This document shows, piece after piece, positions 1-10,841 of a DNA stretch of 64,000 bases. This stretch comes from Dasyornis broadbenti. Taxonomy: Eukaryota; Chordata; Aves; Passeriformes; Dasyornithidae. Location: the NCBI GenBank assembly GCA_013397935.1, contig VZRN01004661.1, positions 151,693 to 215,692 on the forward strand. The letters run 5' to 3'. The number at the start of each line of letters is the position of its first letter. Position 1 is the first letter of the stretch. Made by a program: the position numbers and the translations under genes. Below the pieces are notes generated by a model that saw only the letters and a program-made list of their open reading frames with translations, was not told the DNA's origin and made no database searches.

Positions 1-233
1 ATTGACTCATGTTTTGTATTCTGGGATGCGTTTTATTCTTGAACTACTTACCACAAAACATACCACCTCAGTATGACCAGTGTTCACCTTCACACCCAGA
101 AGCTGACCTCACCTAAATTAGGTGAATAAAATACAGGTAGTTTATCTTGACTAGGTTTTTACACTGACCTACAATGTGGTAAGTTTCCCTAACTGAACAA
201 GTACAACAGTTTTATTTCAATCTCTGTTTCAGG

Positions 234-306
234 GATATATTGTTAATATATAGTATATAATATATATATGAACATATATATGTTAATATATTGTTAATAA
301 TATATA
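234..306. repeat. Interrupted TA microsatellite
   Basis: This is a run of TA dinucleotides broken by a recurring TGTTAATATA motif, seen at 241-250 and 281-290 with a variant at about 292. It is a degenerate simple repeat with a slightly higher-order period of about 40 bp. It is likely to be length-variable. Confidence 0.8.
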
Positions 307-1599
307 CTCTGGGAAATTCTGAACACGGAGCTCTACTGCCTTAGGTTGTAGTAATAAGATCTTAACCATATCTATGCTGTTCAAACCATACATGCCATAA
401 ACTAGAGGGAGACATAGCTGCATTTAGACTTCGCTGTTTAAACAAGAGAAAAATCTGAAATGAAAGCAGTTCTGACAGCCTGGAAGCTCATGCTGCTGTT
501 ATTAATGGGCTCTTTAGTAATAGAAGCAGAATTTAGTGTGCCAGATGCACCACAGCCATAGAGAAAGGATGCAGGTCTGGGCTTGTAAAGGGGACAGAAG
601 AGGTGCACTGGAGGCTACTAACACAATGAAAAACCCACAGCCTGAGAGCTCAGCTGCTCAGGTCTGATTAGTGTACCTTTAGTTTTGGTTTTGGTTTCTA
701 TGTGAAAAACTGCCTCTACTTCCTTATCTGTTCAGTTTCTCAAAATATTTTCATCTAACCAGTTTATATTCTTATTTATCCTTTTGCTTTCCAACTCTGC
801 TTACCCTGTGTTTACCTATCCTGCTGAGAATCTTAGACCATGGGAATTAAAAATGGCCTCAGAGTAGCCTGAAATCAAACAGGTCCTTTCCTCTGGAGCA
901 CTTGGAAAGGTGAAGCTGGTACTTGTGTGATGGGACTCTGTTGATTTAAGAGTTCCTCTGGGGATGAAGTTAAAACACAAAGTAAGATTTAAAAAACCCC
1001 AAACCCACTGGACCAAAACCTTAATCTTAAAACTGTGCAACCTTTGGTGAATTAGTAAGAAGTTTACTTTTCAGAGTCAATAGTCTAAAAACAATGTTAG
1101 GAGACACTTTCTGTTATAGCAAAAATATGATGGTGTCCTTGCACTGTGTATGTTTAAATGCAAGTGTTTACTTTTAACTGTCATTTTCCCATTCTATAAA
1201 GGGGAATGCCAGTGCTTTGTACTCCCTGCAAGCCAAGTAGAGAGAAACAAAAAAGTCTAGTCATCAGAACAAGCAAAGGCAGTTTCTCTTTACAGTGTTT
1301 ATTTCAGCTTTCTTTTTTCTTTTTCTTTCCTCCCCTTGCTCTTTGATGAGTCCCAGTGGGGACAGCATGGCATTTGATGCCTGTAGTCTTGGCCAAGGAC
1401 AAAAGGGGTGAATATTATAGTGCAGTTGCTTGTGTGCCCACCTCTTCATCTTGTAACCAGGCTCCTCACTTCTCTCTTCTGAGCTCATTACTGAGTGCTT
1501 TCCTCTGGTGTAGAGTAGTTATCAGCATGAATAAGGGCTGCTTATTCTAACCTAGTTGCAGATTTATGGCTTGCTGCTAGTTGACTCACCTCTTCACTA

Positions 1600-1652
1600 A
1601 TTTTTCCTTTTTTTTTTCTTTCTTGTTTTTCTCTCTTTTTTTTAAAAAAAAT
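1600..1652. repeat. Poly-pyrimidine tract running into poly-A
   Basis: T-rich sequence interrupted by C is followed directly by A8 after a TTTTTTTT run, giving a T-to-A switch. It is low-complexity sequence. It could be a worn retroposon tail on the minus strand, but no retroposon body is recognisable next to it. Confidence 0.6.
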
Positions 1653-2549
1653 TATTTAATACCATCAAAGCATAAACAGCTGTTACATTCAGCCTTGTCT
1701 CAGGTAAAGGCAAACCTTCCACATGCTACTGTGTCCCATTATAGCAACCTCGGCACTGTCACACAGCAGCGACTGACCACGTTGCTCTTACCACAGAGGA
1801 GCATCTATCCCACAGAACTTAGTTTGAGAAGTCACCACAATAAACCACCTAGATATAATTTCTTCTTTACTTTTGCAAAATCCAAATCAGAATGTAACTG
1901 AGAACCTAAAGCTTGGTACATAATGTGTTTACAGTCCAACAAGTGTTACGGCCTTTGTTTTATAATTTGGAAATGGAAATATGATACATCTGTCCTAACC
2001 TTAGAACAGTCACAAAACATCACCACAGTCACAAAACTAGTCAGAAGAGAGATGGAGCTTCAGCAGGACAAGGAGCTGGGAGTGGGAATTACTGACCTGA
2101 CAAGGCAGGAGGCAAGAAGGAAGTAGTCAGAACTTAGGTTAATAATGGAATCTTGCACCCAGCCTTTTGTAGCCTTTAACTGAGTGAGGACCTCCATGGG
2201 ACTCTGGGTGATGGGGGAGTGTTGGGGCTATGGAACAAAACATTATAGATGAGGATTACTCAGTTCTTCATGGGACAATTTTCTTATGTGTTCATTTGCA
2301 TTTAAAATTGGAGTTGAAAATAAGGCTTTTAGAAACTTTTAATTTCTATTTAATTATGAGAATTTAACTTCAGGGTGTCTATCTGATTTTAAAGAATAAT
2401 TAAAATTAAGTATGGCTGGAGTGATTTTTCACAGTTTTTCTGCCTGTCCTTTAGGACTTAAAGTAACAGTAAATTATTTGTGGCTGGGGGTGATCTATAT
2501 GTAAATTCCATTAAGAATGGAATTTTGTTATAGAGAAATTCAGATTATG

Positions 2550-2900
2550 AAAATGACATTGCTGCCTTGAACGTCAGTAGCTAATAAATGCATTGGTTGT
2601 TACCATTACTTCTCCTAATGTCCTCAATTAAAATGATTTAAAATAGTACAATAGATAAGCAAGATCAATTAATTTTATAAGATGATCAAAGGAATGTAGT
2701 TCTGCATTGTAAATGCTCTAAATGTGATAATGGCTTTATCAGGCGGGAAAATAATTTGAAGTGGCTTAAACCTTATTCATTTTAGCTCAAGGGGCTTTTA
2801 TTTGTAGCTAATCAAATGGTCTTTTGTATTTGCTAAGGTAGAATTTTCAGATTCTGTGCATTAATTTTACAGAGTAAATTTCAGACATTTTTGAAAGTAG
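2550..2900. other. Candidate conserved noncoding element
   Basis: The sequence is of even complexity, lacks simple repeats, and carries several AT-core homeodomain-like motifs (CAATTAAAATGA near 2624, ATCAATTAATTTTA near 2665, TAGCTAATCAAATGG near 2806). This texture is typical of conserved vertebrate enhancers in gene deserts. The call is a judgement by eye. No alignment was possible, so it may be ordinary AT-rich DNA. Confidence 0.3.
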
Positions 2901-2939
2901 CCAAAAAAATTCTCAGAGGGCTATGATTACAGGATCCCG

Positions 2940-2964
2940 TATAATCAAAGAGAACTTGATTATA
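2940..2964. repeat. Short inverted repeat, 9-bp arms
   Basis: TATAATCAA at 2940-2948 and TTGATTATA at 2956-2964 are perfect reverse complements around a 7-nt spacer. Each arm holds an ATCAA/TTGAT core of the kind bound by PBX/HOX-class factors. It could also be a chance hairpin in AT-rich DNA. Confidence 0.6.
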
Positions 2965-3589
2965 TTGATGTTCTGAACAGGAGGAAGTTGTTTGCATTTG
3001 CAATTTCTGAGAAGGTTATTTTAGATTGCTTTGCTGCAGTGGCACTTATTTTACCAAGCTGTATGAAGCATCATTTGGGGCACTGTGCCCAGGTTTAACT
3101 TCCCTGTGACTGGAGTTCTATAAATGTTTAATTATATGGACTTTTTTTTTTTTTTTAGTATTTCCTGTTAAGTCTGTAGATTTGGAAATTAAATATGTAG
3201 ATGGTATGGCGAGAATACATTTGTGGATGACACATCTAAGTGTGACTGTGAAACCATGGATAAGAGAAACGTCATGTTGGTCAACCTAAAGGGGAGAGAG
3301 GTTCACAAACCTGGGAGATTTCCTCCTTCTTTTCTTAATGACCATGTGTTTGCTGTGAGTCAAATGACTTTGTCCTCACCGTGCCTCATCTTACATACTT
3401 AAAAAGTTTTGACTAAGAGAAAGTGCATGACAGGTGTAAGAAAAAATTAACTAGATGATCTAAGGCACCAAGAAACACTTGAAGATGACAACAAACAGTG
3501 TTCATCTTCCTGTGTTTGGGTATATTTTAGCTGCTTTGTCACCTGCATAATAATAATTTTTAACATTGTGTTACCTCTCTAGATTTCTT
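2965..3589. other. Noncoding spacer with T15 run
   Basis: This segment holds a T15 homopolymer at 3142-3156 and otherwise unremarkable sequence. No exon is recognised. Its end leads into the CR1 fragment, whose 5' limit is not sharp. Confidence 0.6.
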
Positions 3590-3778
3590 CAAGGCTGGTA
3601 AAGCATTGGAACAAGCTGCCCAGGGAAGTGGTTGAGTTTCCAGTCCCTGAAAGTATTTAAAAGACATGTAAATGTGGCTCTTAAGGACATGGTTTAGGGT
3701 GGAACTGGTGGTGCTGCGTTAATGGTTAGACTCAACAGTATTAAACGTCTTTTCTAACCCGAACCAATGTATGATATT
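3590..3778 (+). mobile_element. CR1 LINE 3' fragment, old
   Basis: The segment follows the familiar order of an avian CR1 3' end: GGAACAAGCTGCCCAGGGA, then GTCCCTGAAAGTATTTAAAA, then GACATGGTTTAGGGTGG, a TTAATGGTTAGACTCAA stretch, TTTTCTAACCCGAACCAATG and a terminal ATGATATT. The GACATGGTTTAG and TTAATGGTTAGACTC segments suggest one of the older CR1 subfamilies. Only the end of ORF2 and the 3' UTR are present, as usual for a 5'-truncated CR1. Many substitutions and small indels mark it as an old insertion with no coding ability. Confidence 0.85.
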
Positions 3779-6619
3779 TTTAGTACCTGATTCCCTGAAG
3801 ATCCTAGAGGGGAGCAAATCAGGAGATGGAGATGGCACTTTCTCTTCATGGGGCGTTGATAGCGAAAATATCTGAGGAGAAAGGGAGGCAGCCTATTCTG
3901 CTCAGTCTGTTAGAGGATGTTTTTTGGTTTAATAACTTGCAGTTCAGAATCTGCTGAATGCATGGGCTGTGCTTGGACATGTGTCATATTTTTCAGTTGT
4001 CTAAATGGGTTTCATGCATGTTTGGCATCTACATTTCCTCATCTCTAGATTGGTCTGTGATAAAACAGTCTGAAAATACCTATATGGTTTATTAAAAAAG
4101 AAAAAGAAAAAAAAGCAAAACCAACCCAATGCCAAAGCCAACAATTAGGGAAAAAAAACCCATGTAAAATTACCCAGTGTCCTCTCTGTAGAAAGAGAAA
4201 TAGGAAATGCTGGTGGGGAATGAACAGATCAGATGGTGCAATAAAACTATTGCAGAGAGGGAAAACAGAGCAGAAGGAAACATGGGATGGAGAATGAGGG
4301 ACAGTGGTGTAGGGCAATGAGGCTCTATAGAAAGTCTATATTCAGTATATGGTGCTAGAGAACAGAGAGGAGAGTGGCAGAGCTGGCGTGAAATGAGAAA
4401 AAGAAGAGAAGGGGAGCACAGGCTGTGTTAATCTGCACATAAACCCCTGGCAGGAGGGACATAAAGGGAAGATATGTTGACGTGGCTGCCAGGGAACAGA
4501 AGTAATCATTGGTATTATAGACGCGTTCTACTGTGAAAACAATAAATGTGCAATTTTAAAAAAAGAATACTTTTCGATCTTAGATTCACTTCTAAATTGC
4601 AATATATATAAAAGAGCTTTATCTATAAAAGTTGAATAATTATATTTAAAGGAAGTAGGTGTTTCTACAAAAGAGAAAAGAGCATTTCCTAAAGTCAAGG
4701 ACAGAACTAAAAATAAAATCCATATCTCAAAAGTTCAAGATGAGAAGACAGAAAGTCTGAAAGTCATAGTATGATGTAATCCCCTCCTCTTTTTCAGGTT
4801 CCACTTGAACCTCATATTGGTTTCTTGTGCCCCATCCCCCTTCATTGGCAGCTGTTTCAGGATGTCACCACTTTGCTGGTTAATGACCTCTTTCTAATTT
4901 CTAATTTCCTGTCATTTCTAATTGCTGATTGGTACTTGGTTCTTTCAATTAAGTGATTCTTTTTCCTCTCTATAGCCTCTTTTCTTTTACACCTCTCTCC
5001 CCACTGGTATTTACAGATGTTATCCACCCTGCTTTGTTTTGGTAGGCTAAAAAAAGAGAACCTTGTTCTTCTCTGACTCGAGGCTTTTTTCTTGGTCTTC
5101 CTCAGCTGTTCTAGTCGGAGCCCATTTCTGCAGCACATGAATGACCAGATCAGCACTCAGTGATGATGACATTGCCGTGCTCTGTGTATTGAGACCTGTA
5201 CTGTGCAGTCTCTGTGAGAGGTACCTTTCTTTGTACAGTGTGGAATCATGCTTGTAATCTAAGGAGATCTCGTGCTGCTTTGTCTTTCACTTTGATGTGG
5301 TTAGCAGGAATGCTTATGCAAGCTATGATTTACATGTACATCATAAAAGCCTGACAAGGCTATGTTCTTAATTTTTTTACAATAACAACTAGATACAGCA
5401 GCTATAATTGCTTTCTAAACAAAAGTAAAGCATTATTGGTGCAAAGTTTTTCTCTAAGTCATAGCTTGAAATATAATTTTAGTCAGTGGCTGAAGTGTCA
5501 GAAAGATATTCTGAGAATATGGCAAGTATGGAATTGATCCTCAATGTGGAAAACCTCTTGTGCTCTTAGGCTCTCTGTTGAAGCAAGGTGTAATTTAGAA
5601 TATGGTGTCATGTGCTGATGTTGCCTTGGACCGTGGTTAGGTAGGCAGCCTTCTCCAGTTATACTGGCACTTTGGTTTTCATTTCTTCTGGATGGTGTCT
5701 TGCCGTATTTCAGCTGAAGCCTTAGACACAATGGGCAAAGTGCTGGAAACATTTCTTGTGCTTCTATAGAAGTGGTCCAGTTAAACTAGTTTCAGCTTTT
5801 CTTGTGTTTAGTTTTTTTCTATTGCAGCTTCTTTAAAAGTAAGTAATGTGTTTTACTTGTATATATATTTCTTGGCTGCAGTATTTTGCAGTTGTCTTCA
5901 AGTTTACATGCATACCATTTGGTTTTGTTGTTATTAAAATAATTGAACAAAACAAATTTTTTTTTTGTCAGCTCCATACCAACCTTCTATTATTTTAATC
6001 TAAACAGTTTCTTTAAGATGTGTTGTAAGGTGTTTTCAGAAGTGACTGACAAAAGCTAGGCTAAAGCCAGAGTATTTGCATCTTTTTCTCCCCAGTATCT
6101 AAGAAACTAGAGATCAATTAAAGAAGAGAATTTGTTTTGGCCTTAGTGGTTCAAAATAAAGTTATATAAAGTTTAGTATTTTGTCTCCTAACCGGGAATA
6201 CCTATGTTCCATCCCCATTTATTCTCTAGGGCTTCTCAGCTCAGGGAAGTCCCTGGCCAGACTCAAAAGCTTAATGTCGTCCTTCTTCCACTGGAGTGGG
6301 AAATGATCAGTCCGTCCCTGCTCCCTACCCCCAGCCAAACCATTTGGGTCAGAAATGAGGATCCACTGTGGAGAGGTGAGAAAAATGCACATTGCTGCAG
6401 CACAGAAAGTATACAGGTTTGAGGAATGGATTAGCTAGGATTTTGCATTCCCAGCCTTTTGAAAGAGAAAATCCTCGTTTTTCCAGTTACCCCAAGAGGT
6501 TGCTACAATTGTCTGCTACTTAGGGGTCACACACACACCAGTACTTACATGGGAAAAAGATGAATCTGCATCTTTAAGCTGACACACAAATCTCTACGGC
6601 AAATAAAACAATTCAAGAA
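3779..6619. other. Noncoding stretch with A-rich tract
   Basis: An A-rich, C-spotted tract lies at about 4090-4160. It creates a 90-codon minus-strand frame (4045-4317) of Phe/Ser-rich low complexity, which I discount. Frames at 4857-5156 (99 codons, minus) and 5498-5752 (84 codons, minus) show no recognisable domain. A run of ten Ts lies near 5957. Nothing else stands out. Confidence 0.6.
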
Positions 6620-6910
6620 AAATACTTGTTAATATCGCATTGTCATAATCTTTGCAAGCTGCCTGACAAATTACCTTCATAACCTGGCCCAGCCTGTATT
6701 AAAATTTGGATCAAGAGGAGAAGGTATTGCATTGAAATTGTTGTTTGCTGCGTGTGCTTGCATTCAGATTAAGCCCTCTAATACAATGGCCAAATGAAAT
6801 AATCTTGGGTCAGTCACACAACTCCAGTGAGTGTTTGAGCTGAAATACTGCACTTCATCTGCAGTGTAATTCCATTTGTGCTATTACATAATTAAATTGA
6901 GACTTGAATC
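6620..6910. other. Candidate conserved noncoding element
   Basis: This is a block of balanced composition with no simple repeats. It contains ATTGTCATAATC, CTGACAAATTACC, AGATTAAGCCC and TACATAATTAAATTGAG, that is, several TGACA and TAATTA-type cores within 290 bp. It ends shortly before the T/G tract. The call rests on texture alone and needs cross-species alignment. Confidence 0.3.
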
Positions 6911-7000
6911 GTGCGTTTTAAAAGATTATGTGACCATATGCAGCTTGAACAAGGGCCAACTTTTGAAATAGTGCTCTTTACACGATGTCTTTCTCTTACT

Positions 7001-7144
7001 TTTGTTGAGGGTTGGTTTATTTGTTGAAGGTTTTTTTAGGGAGTTGTGGGTTTTGGGGGTTTTGTTGTTGTTTGGGGTTTTTTTGTTGGGTTTTTGTTTG
7101 TTTTTAGGGGTGTGTCTTTTGGTTTTGGTTTTGTTTTTTTTTTT
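7001..7144. repeat. T/G low-complexity tract with G-runs
   Basis: The + strand is almost only T and G and carries about seven runs of three to five Gs (for example AGGGAG, TGGG, GGGGG, GGGG, TTGGG, AGGGG). The G-run density would allow a G-quadruplex on the + strand. An A/C-rich tract of roughly complementary composition lies about 100 bp downstream (7245-7290). A similar tract occurs at 42095-42230. Origin is unclear; it may be an expanded and mutated poly-T tail. Confidence 0.75.
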
Positions 7145-10087
7145 AATCAGAGCTGAATGTTGCTAACATTTAATGAATTGGTGTGATAAAAACCTGGAGT
7201 ACTTCTTTATATAATTTAAAATCAGCTTTGAGAAAGGACAGGTGGAAAAAAACCCAACCCCAACCAAACAAAAAAACTCAAACAACCCTGTGAAGCCCCA
7301 AATGTGTAAAGCATGAAATAATGACACTCCTACTCATATGGGAATGTAAACTAAAACTGCAGAATGTGCTTTTATCAAATCACACTCTTAATTAGGTTTA
7401 AGGAGAATGCTTTATAGTCAAGGTTTTGTTGAATAATTTAATTATGAAACAGTACACCTGATTTTCAAACTAAGCCAACTGATACTGCCTGAGATAATCA
7501 GCATGAACAACTGAGTTTTACATACTCCTGTGAAGACAAGTGGTTTTGGGGGAAAAAAATAAACAATCCCCCCAAACAAAATCTTGTTTCTTTTTGGTTA
7601 CAAAGAACTTCACCTTAAAAACTTTCTGGAGTGGCCTGGCATGGTAAACTGTGACATTTGATGAGGGGCAACTCAGAGCTGGGTGGTGAAATTAAACTGT
7701 TGCCATAACAAGATGTAAGAGGGGAATGGCGGCTGATGGTGAAATTCCTTGAATTCAGTTTATTTTTTTTAATTCACAGTCCTGAGTTCATGAGGTTTCA
7801 GAGCTACCTAACTGGAATATGACCTCTAGCCTGGCTATTGCTTGTAACCCAAATCCTGAGCTCTACCCAAAAACCGACCGAGCTCCAAATACAGCTTCTA
7901 CAGACCCTTATCAAAACAAGAATAGATTTGGTGATGTTTGTGAGCCTTTTGAGATGGACTCAGTGAGGAGCTAGAGCGCATCACCCCACCATAATACGTT
8001 AATAGAAATCTGTGTTTCTGAGCAAATAAGGTGTAACAGATTTTATTCTATTTTGTTGTGGCTTTTTTTTGGGGGGGGGAAGAGGGTTGCAGAGGGAGGG
8101 CAGCCAGAGTATACTTTCAATCAAGTGTGTCTGTATTCTCAGCATCTTCAAATGGTAATGGTGTTTGTAATGTTTCAATATAATCAAATATATGCCCAGA
8201 ATCATGGGGCACAATCAGGGTGGAACAGGTAATACCAACAGCTTCTCTGGGCAAGAAATCTTGCTTTGCATTTCCAGTGCTGCTGTGTCTAACAAATACA
8301 GAGAACACTGGTCACTTGAACAACTTGCAACTTGATGGATATAAAAGTGAAATTTTTAGTGAAGGAAGCTTCTATTCTGCATTTAATTTCTGCTATAAAC
8401 TTTGCCCTAAGTTTGCACAGGTTCATACAATAGCATTTCACTGGATCATATATGTATGCATTTTTAGTTCACCTGTTCCTTTCTCTCCTGAGCAGCCTTG
8501 GTCAAAGAAAGTCTTGTTACTTAAAATGGTTTGGTTATTCCTAGAATGCCCTCATTTTCTGGTTCAGTTTTTGATTTCTGTGTTGTTCCTGCTTAATCTG
8601 GAATAAAAATTTTAAAAAGTCCAATTACAGTTTCATTAATCTTTTCAAGATTTCTCATGTGTGCATAGGATAGTTGTAAGCATCTTGTAACCAGATGCAG
8701 ATGAGTTGTATTCTAGGTTATTCCAAAAGTTTCATAGCTGTATTTTCAACACTTTTTCACGGTATTAAATACACAAAACCATCACATTTTTCCAAGCTTT
8801 GCTTGAGCTAGTTAGATTTCAGAGGTTTATCTAGTCATTATTGGTCTTTAAATATAGTCATCATCATAAATGCCCCTCTGTTTCCGTTTGCTCTGCAGAG
8901 GTCAAAAGATGAGGTTGGTTTATGAGCTTATTCTGCCATGTGTCACTATCGGCAGCACAATAGAACAGCAGGATGGAGAGGCAGCTCTCACCTCTCCATT
9001 TATTACTCTTGTCAACTTGGAAAGGATTTTTTACCTTGTGAAAGGCCCATCAGCAATGAATCAGTGAAGTGAAGACGACAGTTGATTTGTGAATTCAGAT
9101 TATATAAAGTGACTAGGCTTCAGTGGACTGTGTAGATAAAGCAACTGTCATGATAAGGTGGCATGTGCAATTCCACAAAACCAAATTTATTGCACATTTA
9201 AGGAAATCATCCTATTTTAAAATGCCATAAATTTGAAATTGAATATAAGTTATACCCTTGAATTTTGATTTATATTTTGAATATTTTTAATGTGATGCTA
9301 AGTAGCATAAATTCAATTCTAGGAGTTTATGCATTCCTTTTTTAAGGGTCATTTTGACTTTTCTTCTGAATATGTTATCACATTCCTGATATTTTATTCT
9401 AAGCAGAAAAATCACTTTATTTGATATTTAGACTTAATAAACATCAGCAAAGATCAAACTATAATGGCTAGAATAAGACAGGCAAAGTTTATGGAGAAAA
9501 GAGAGGGGCTGCAGTTTTCCTCCTATAGACACAAACACAGACTTATTAGTAGCAAATGCTGTGTTTGTGTCACTATGTGTTTACAGAGCATTAGTGATAT
9601 AAATGTCTCTTAGGTGTTTAACAGATGAAAGTGGATAATTCCATGGCCTCACTACACTCATTCATTTGACCTTTTCTGCAGTGTCGATCCTTAGCACTTG
9701 TAAGGCTTTGCTCACAATTGCAGTTTCCTTCAGCACTCCCAGTTTCTGGACTCTGTGGGGATTTGGGAGTGGCTTCTCATGCTCCTAATCATGGGATTTT
9801 CATGGTGGTATGAAACTGCAGAGGTTTTGTAGAACCATGTTTTGTTTGGGGTGGGATGTCCATGTAGACCCATAGAGTCTGATGCCACATATAGGAGAAA
9901 AGGTCCTGGCACAAGACATAGGAAAATATTGCTAAAACTGCCCTATTCTTGTGGATATACAAAGTACTGTGGAATATCCATTACCCTTTTTAAGAGCTGC
10001 CAAATGCTATAGGATTAGGCAAGGAATAAGCAGTCTTTTCAAAATATTTCATGACAGCTTTACATAAAAAAGAGTTTTATGTTTTGA
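7145..10087. other. Noncoding stretch with homopolymers
   Basis: This part holds the A/C-rich tract at 7245-7290, a T8-G9 junction at 8063-8079, and long AT-rich stretches around 9170-9430. A 128-codon + frame at 8220-8606 runs up to an AATAAA-like sequence, but its translation resembles no known family and lacks a start context or splice pattern that would support a gene. No other structure is seen. Confidence 0.6.
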
Positions 10088-10470
10088 ACATAACACCTGC
10101 TGGACTGGCTCAGATTTGGATGGTCCCTCTGATATTGGTCTGTACCAGATGCTTACAAAAAAGTGAAAAGAAATGGACAGTTATGGAAAAAGCGTCAATT
10201 GGGGATTTTCTGCCTAAACCAATGCATCTAGCAATTGGCTTATGCCCTCAACTCTGAGTTTTAGTGTCACTTATAAATGTCTTTTTCCTTTCTGGTCTAA
10301 CTGTAGATGTTCTTATTATTCACATAAATGTCTAAGCCTTTTTGAATCCTGCTAAGCTCTTGGCTTTAATAATATCTTGTGACAATGGGTTCCACATGTA
10401 AATTTGGTAGTATATAAAAATACAGTTCAGTGCAGATTTGCTGCCTTTAATTTCACTGAGTACTTTTTTC
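10088..10470 (+). repeat. Degenerate ancient amniote interspersed repeat
   Basis: In order the segment has GGACTGGCTCAGATTTGGATGG, TCTGTACCAGATGCTT, TTGGCTTATGCCCT, TTCTTATTATTCACATAAATGTC, TTTTTGAATCCTGCTAAG, GACAATGGGTTCCACA and GCTGCCTTTAATTTCACTGA. I recall this order of phrases from a repeat common in turtle and crocodile genomes and worn in birds. I do not assign a family name or class. A 68-codon frame at 10051-10257 lies inside it and is not a gene. Limits are approximate. Confidence 0.5.
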
Positions 10471-10818
10471 AAAGGTTGGAGCTTTTAGAAACTCAAACCT
10501 TCAGAAGGCGCACACAGCTACAATAATGTCTTTAATATGCTTCATTATTTATTTTTCTTCTTGCATTAAAGTCACGAAACAAGGAAGTTCGCAGGGTCCA
10601 CAGGCCATCTTAAGACAGGCTCTTATTCTCATACAACACATCTGGGCCTATAATGTCACTTCAGAGAGACGCCTCCTCTCATATCCCAGTCCTGCAGAGT
10701 TTAGTACAGAGTTTCTGCCTTAGCTCTGCCCGTTTTGTTGATTATTAAATTTTAGTTTCAGCCTGGACTTTAGAAAGCAGCATACTTCAAAGAATTGTTG
10801 GTTTGCATAAGCGTCCAC

Positions 10819-10841
10819 ATGTTTGGACACTTACCAAACAT
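10819..10841. repeat. Short inverted repeat, 8-bp arms
   Basis: ATGTTTGG at 10819-10826 and CCAAACAT at 10834-10841 are perfect reverse complements with a 7-nt spacer. Each arm includes a TGTTTG-type forkhead-like core. A chance occurrence is possible at this length. Confidence 0.55.

Larger units (their letters stand above)
1..2549. other. Noncoding AT-rich stretch
   Basis: No exon or RNA gene is recognisable. A 106-codon open frame at 1581-1901 begins inside a poly-pyrimidine tract and its N-terminus is only Phe/Ser/Leu low complexity, so it is treated as chance. The segment 1180-1260 vaguely resembles the tail of an old SINE, but not enough to call. Apart from the TA repeat and the pyrimidine tract listed separately, I see nothing structured. 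Confidence 0.65.

Noticed and set aside
1180..1260. Phrase like the tail of a MIR-type SINE
   Set aside because: Only about 30 bp resemble it and the body is missing.
8220..8606. 128-codon open frame ending near an AATAAA
   Set aside because: The translation is Phe/Leu/Ser-rich and unrecognised; AATAAA is common in AT-rich DNA.
8714..8760. AGGTTATTCCAAAAGTTTCA resembling a mariner-type terminal repeat
   Set aside because: The match is short and from memory, no second terminal repeat was found, and there is no transposase remnant.
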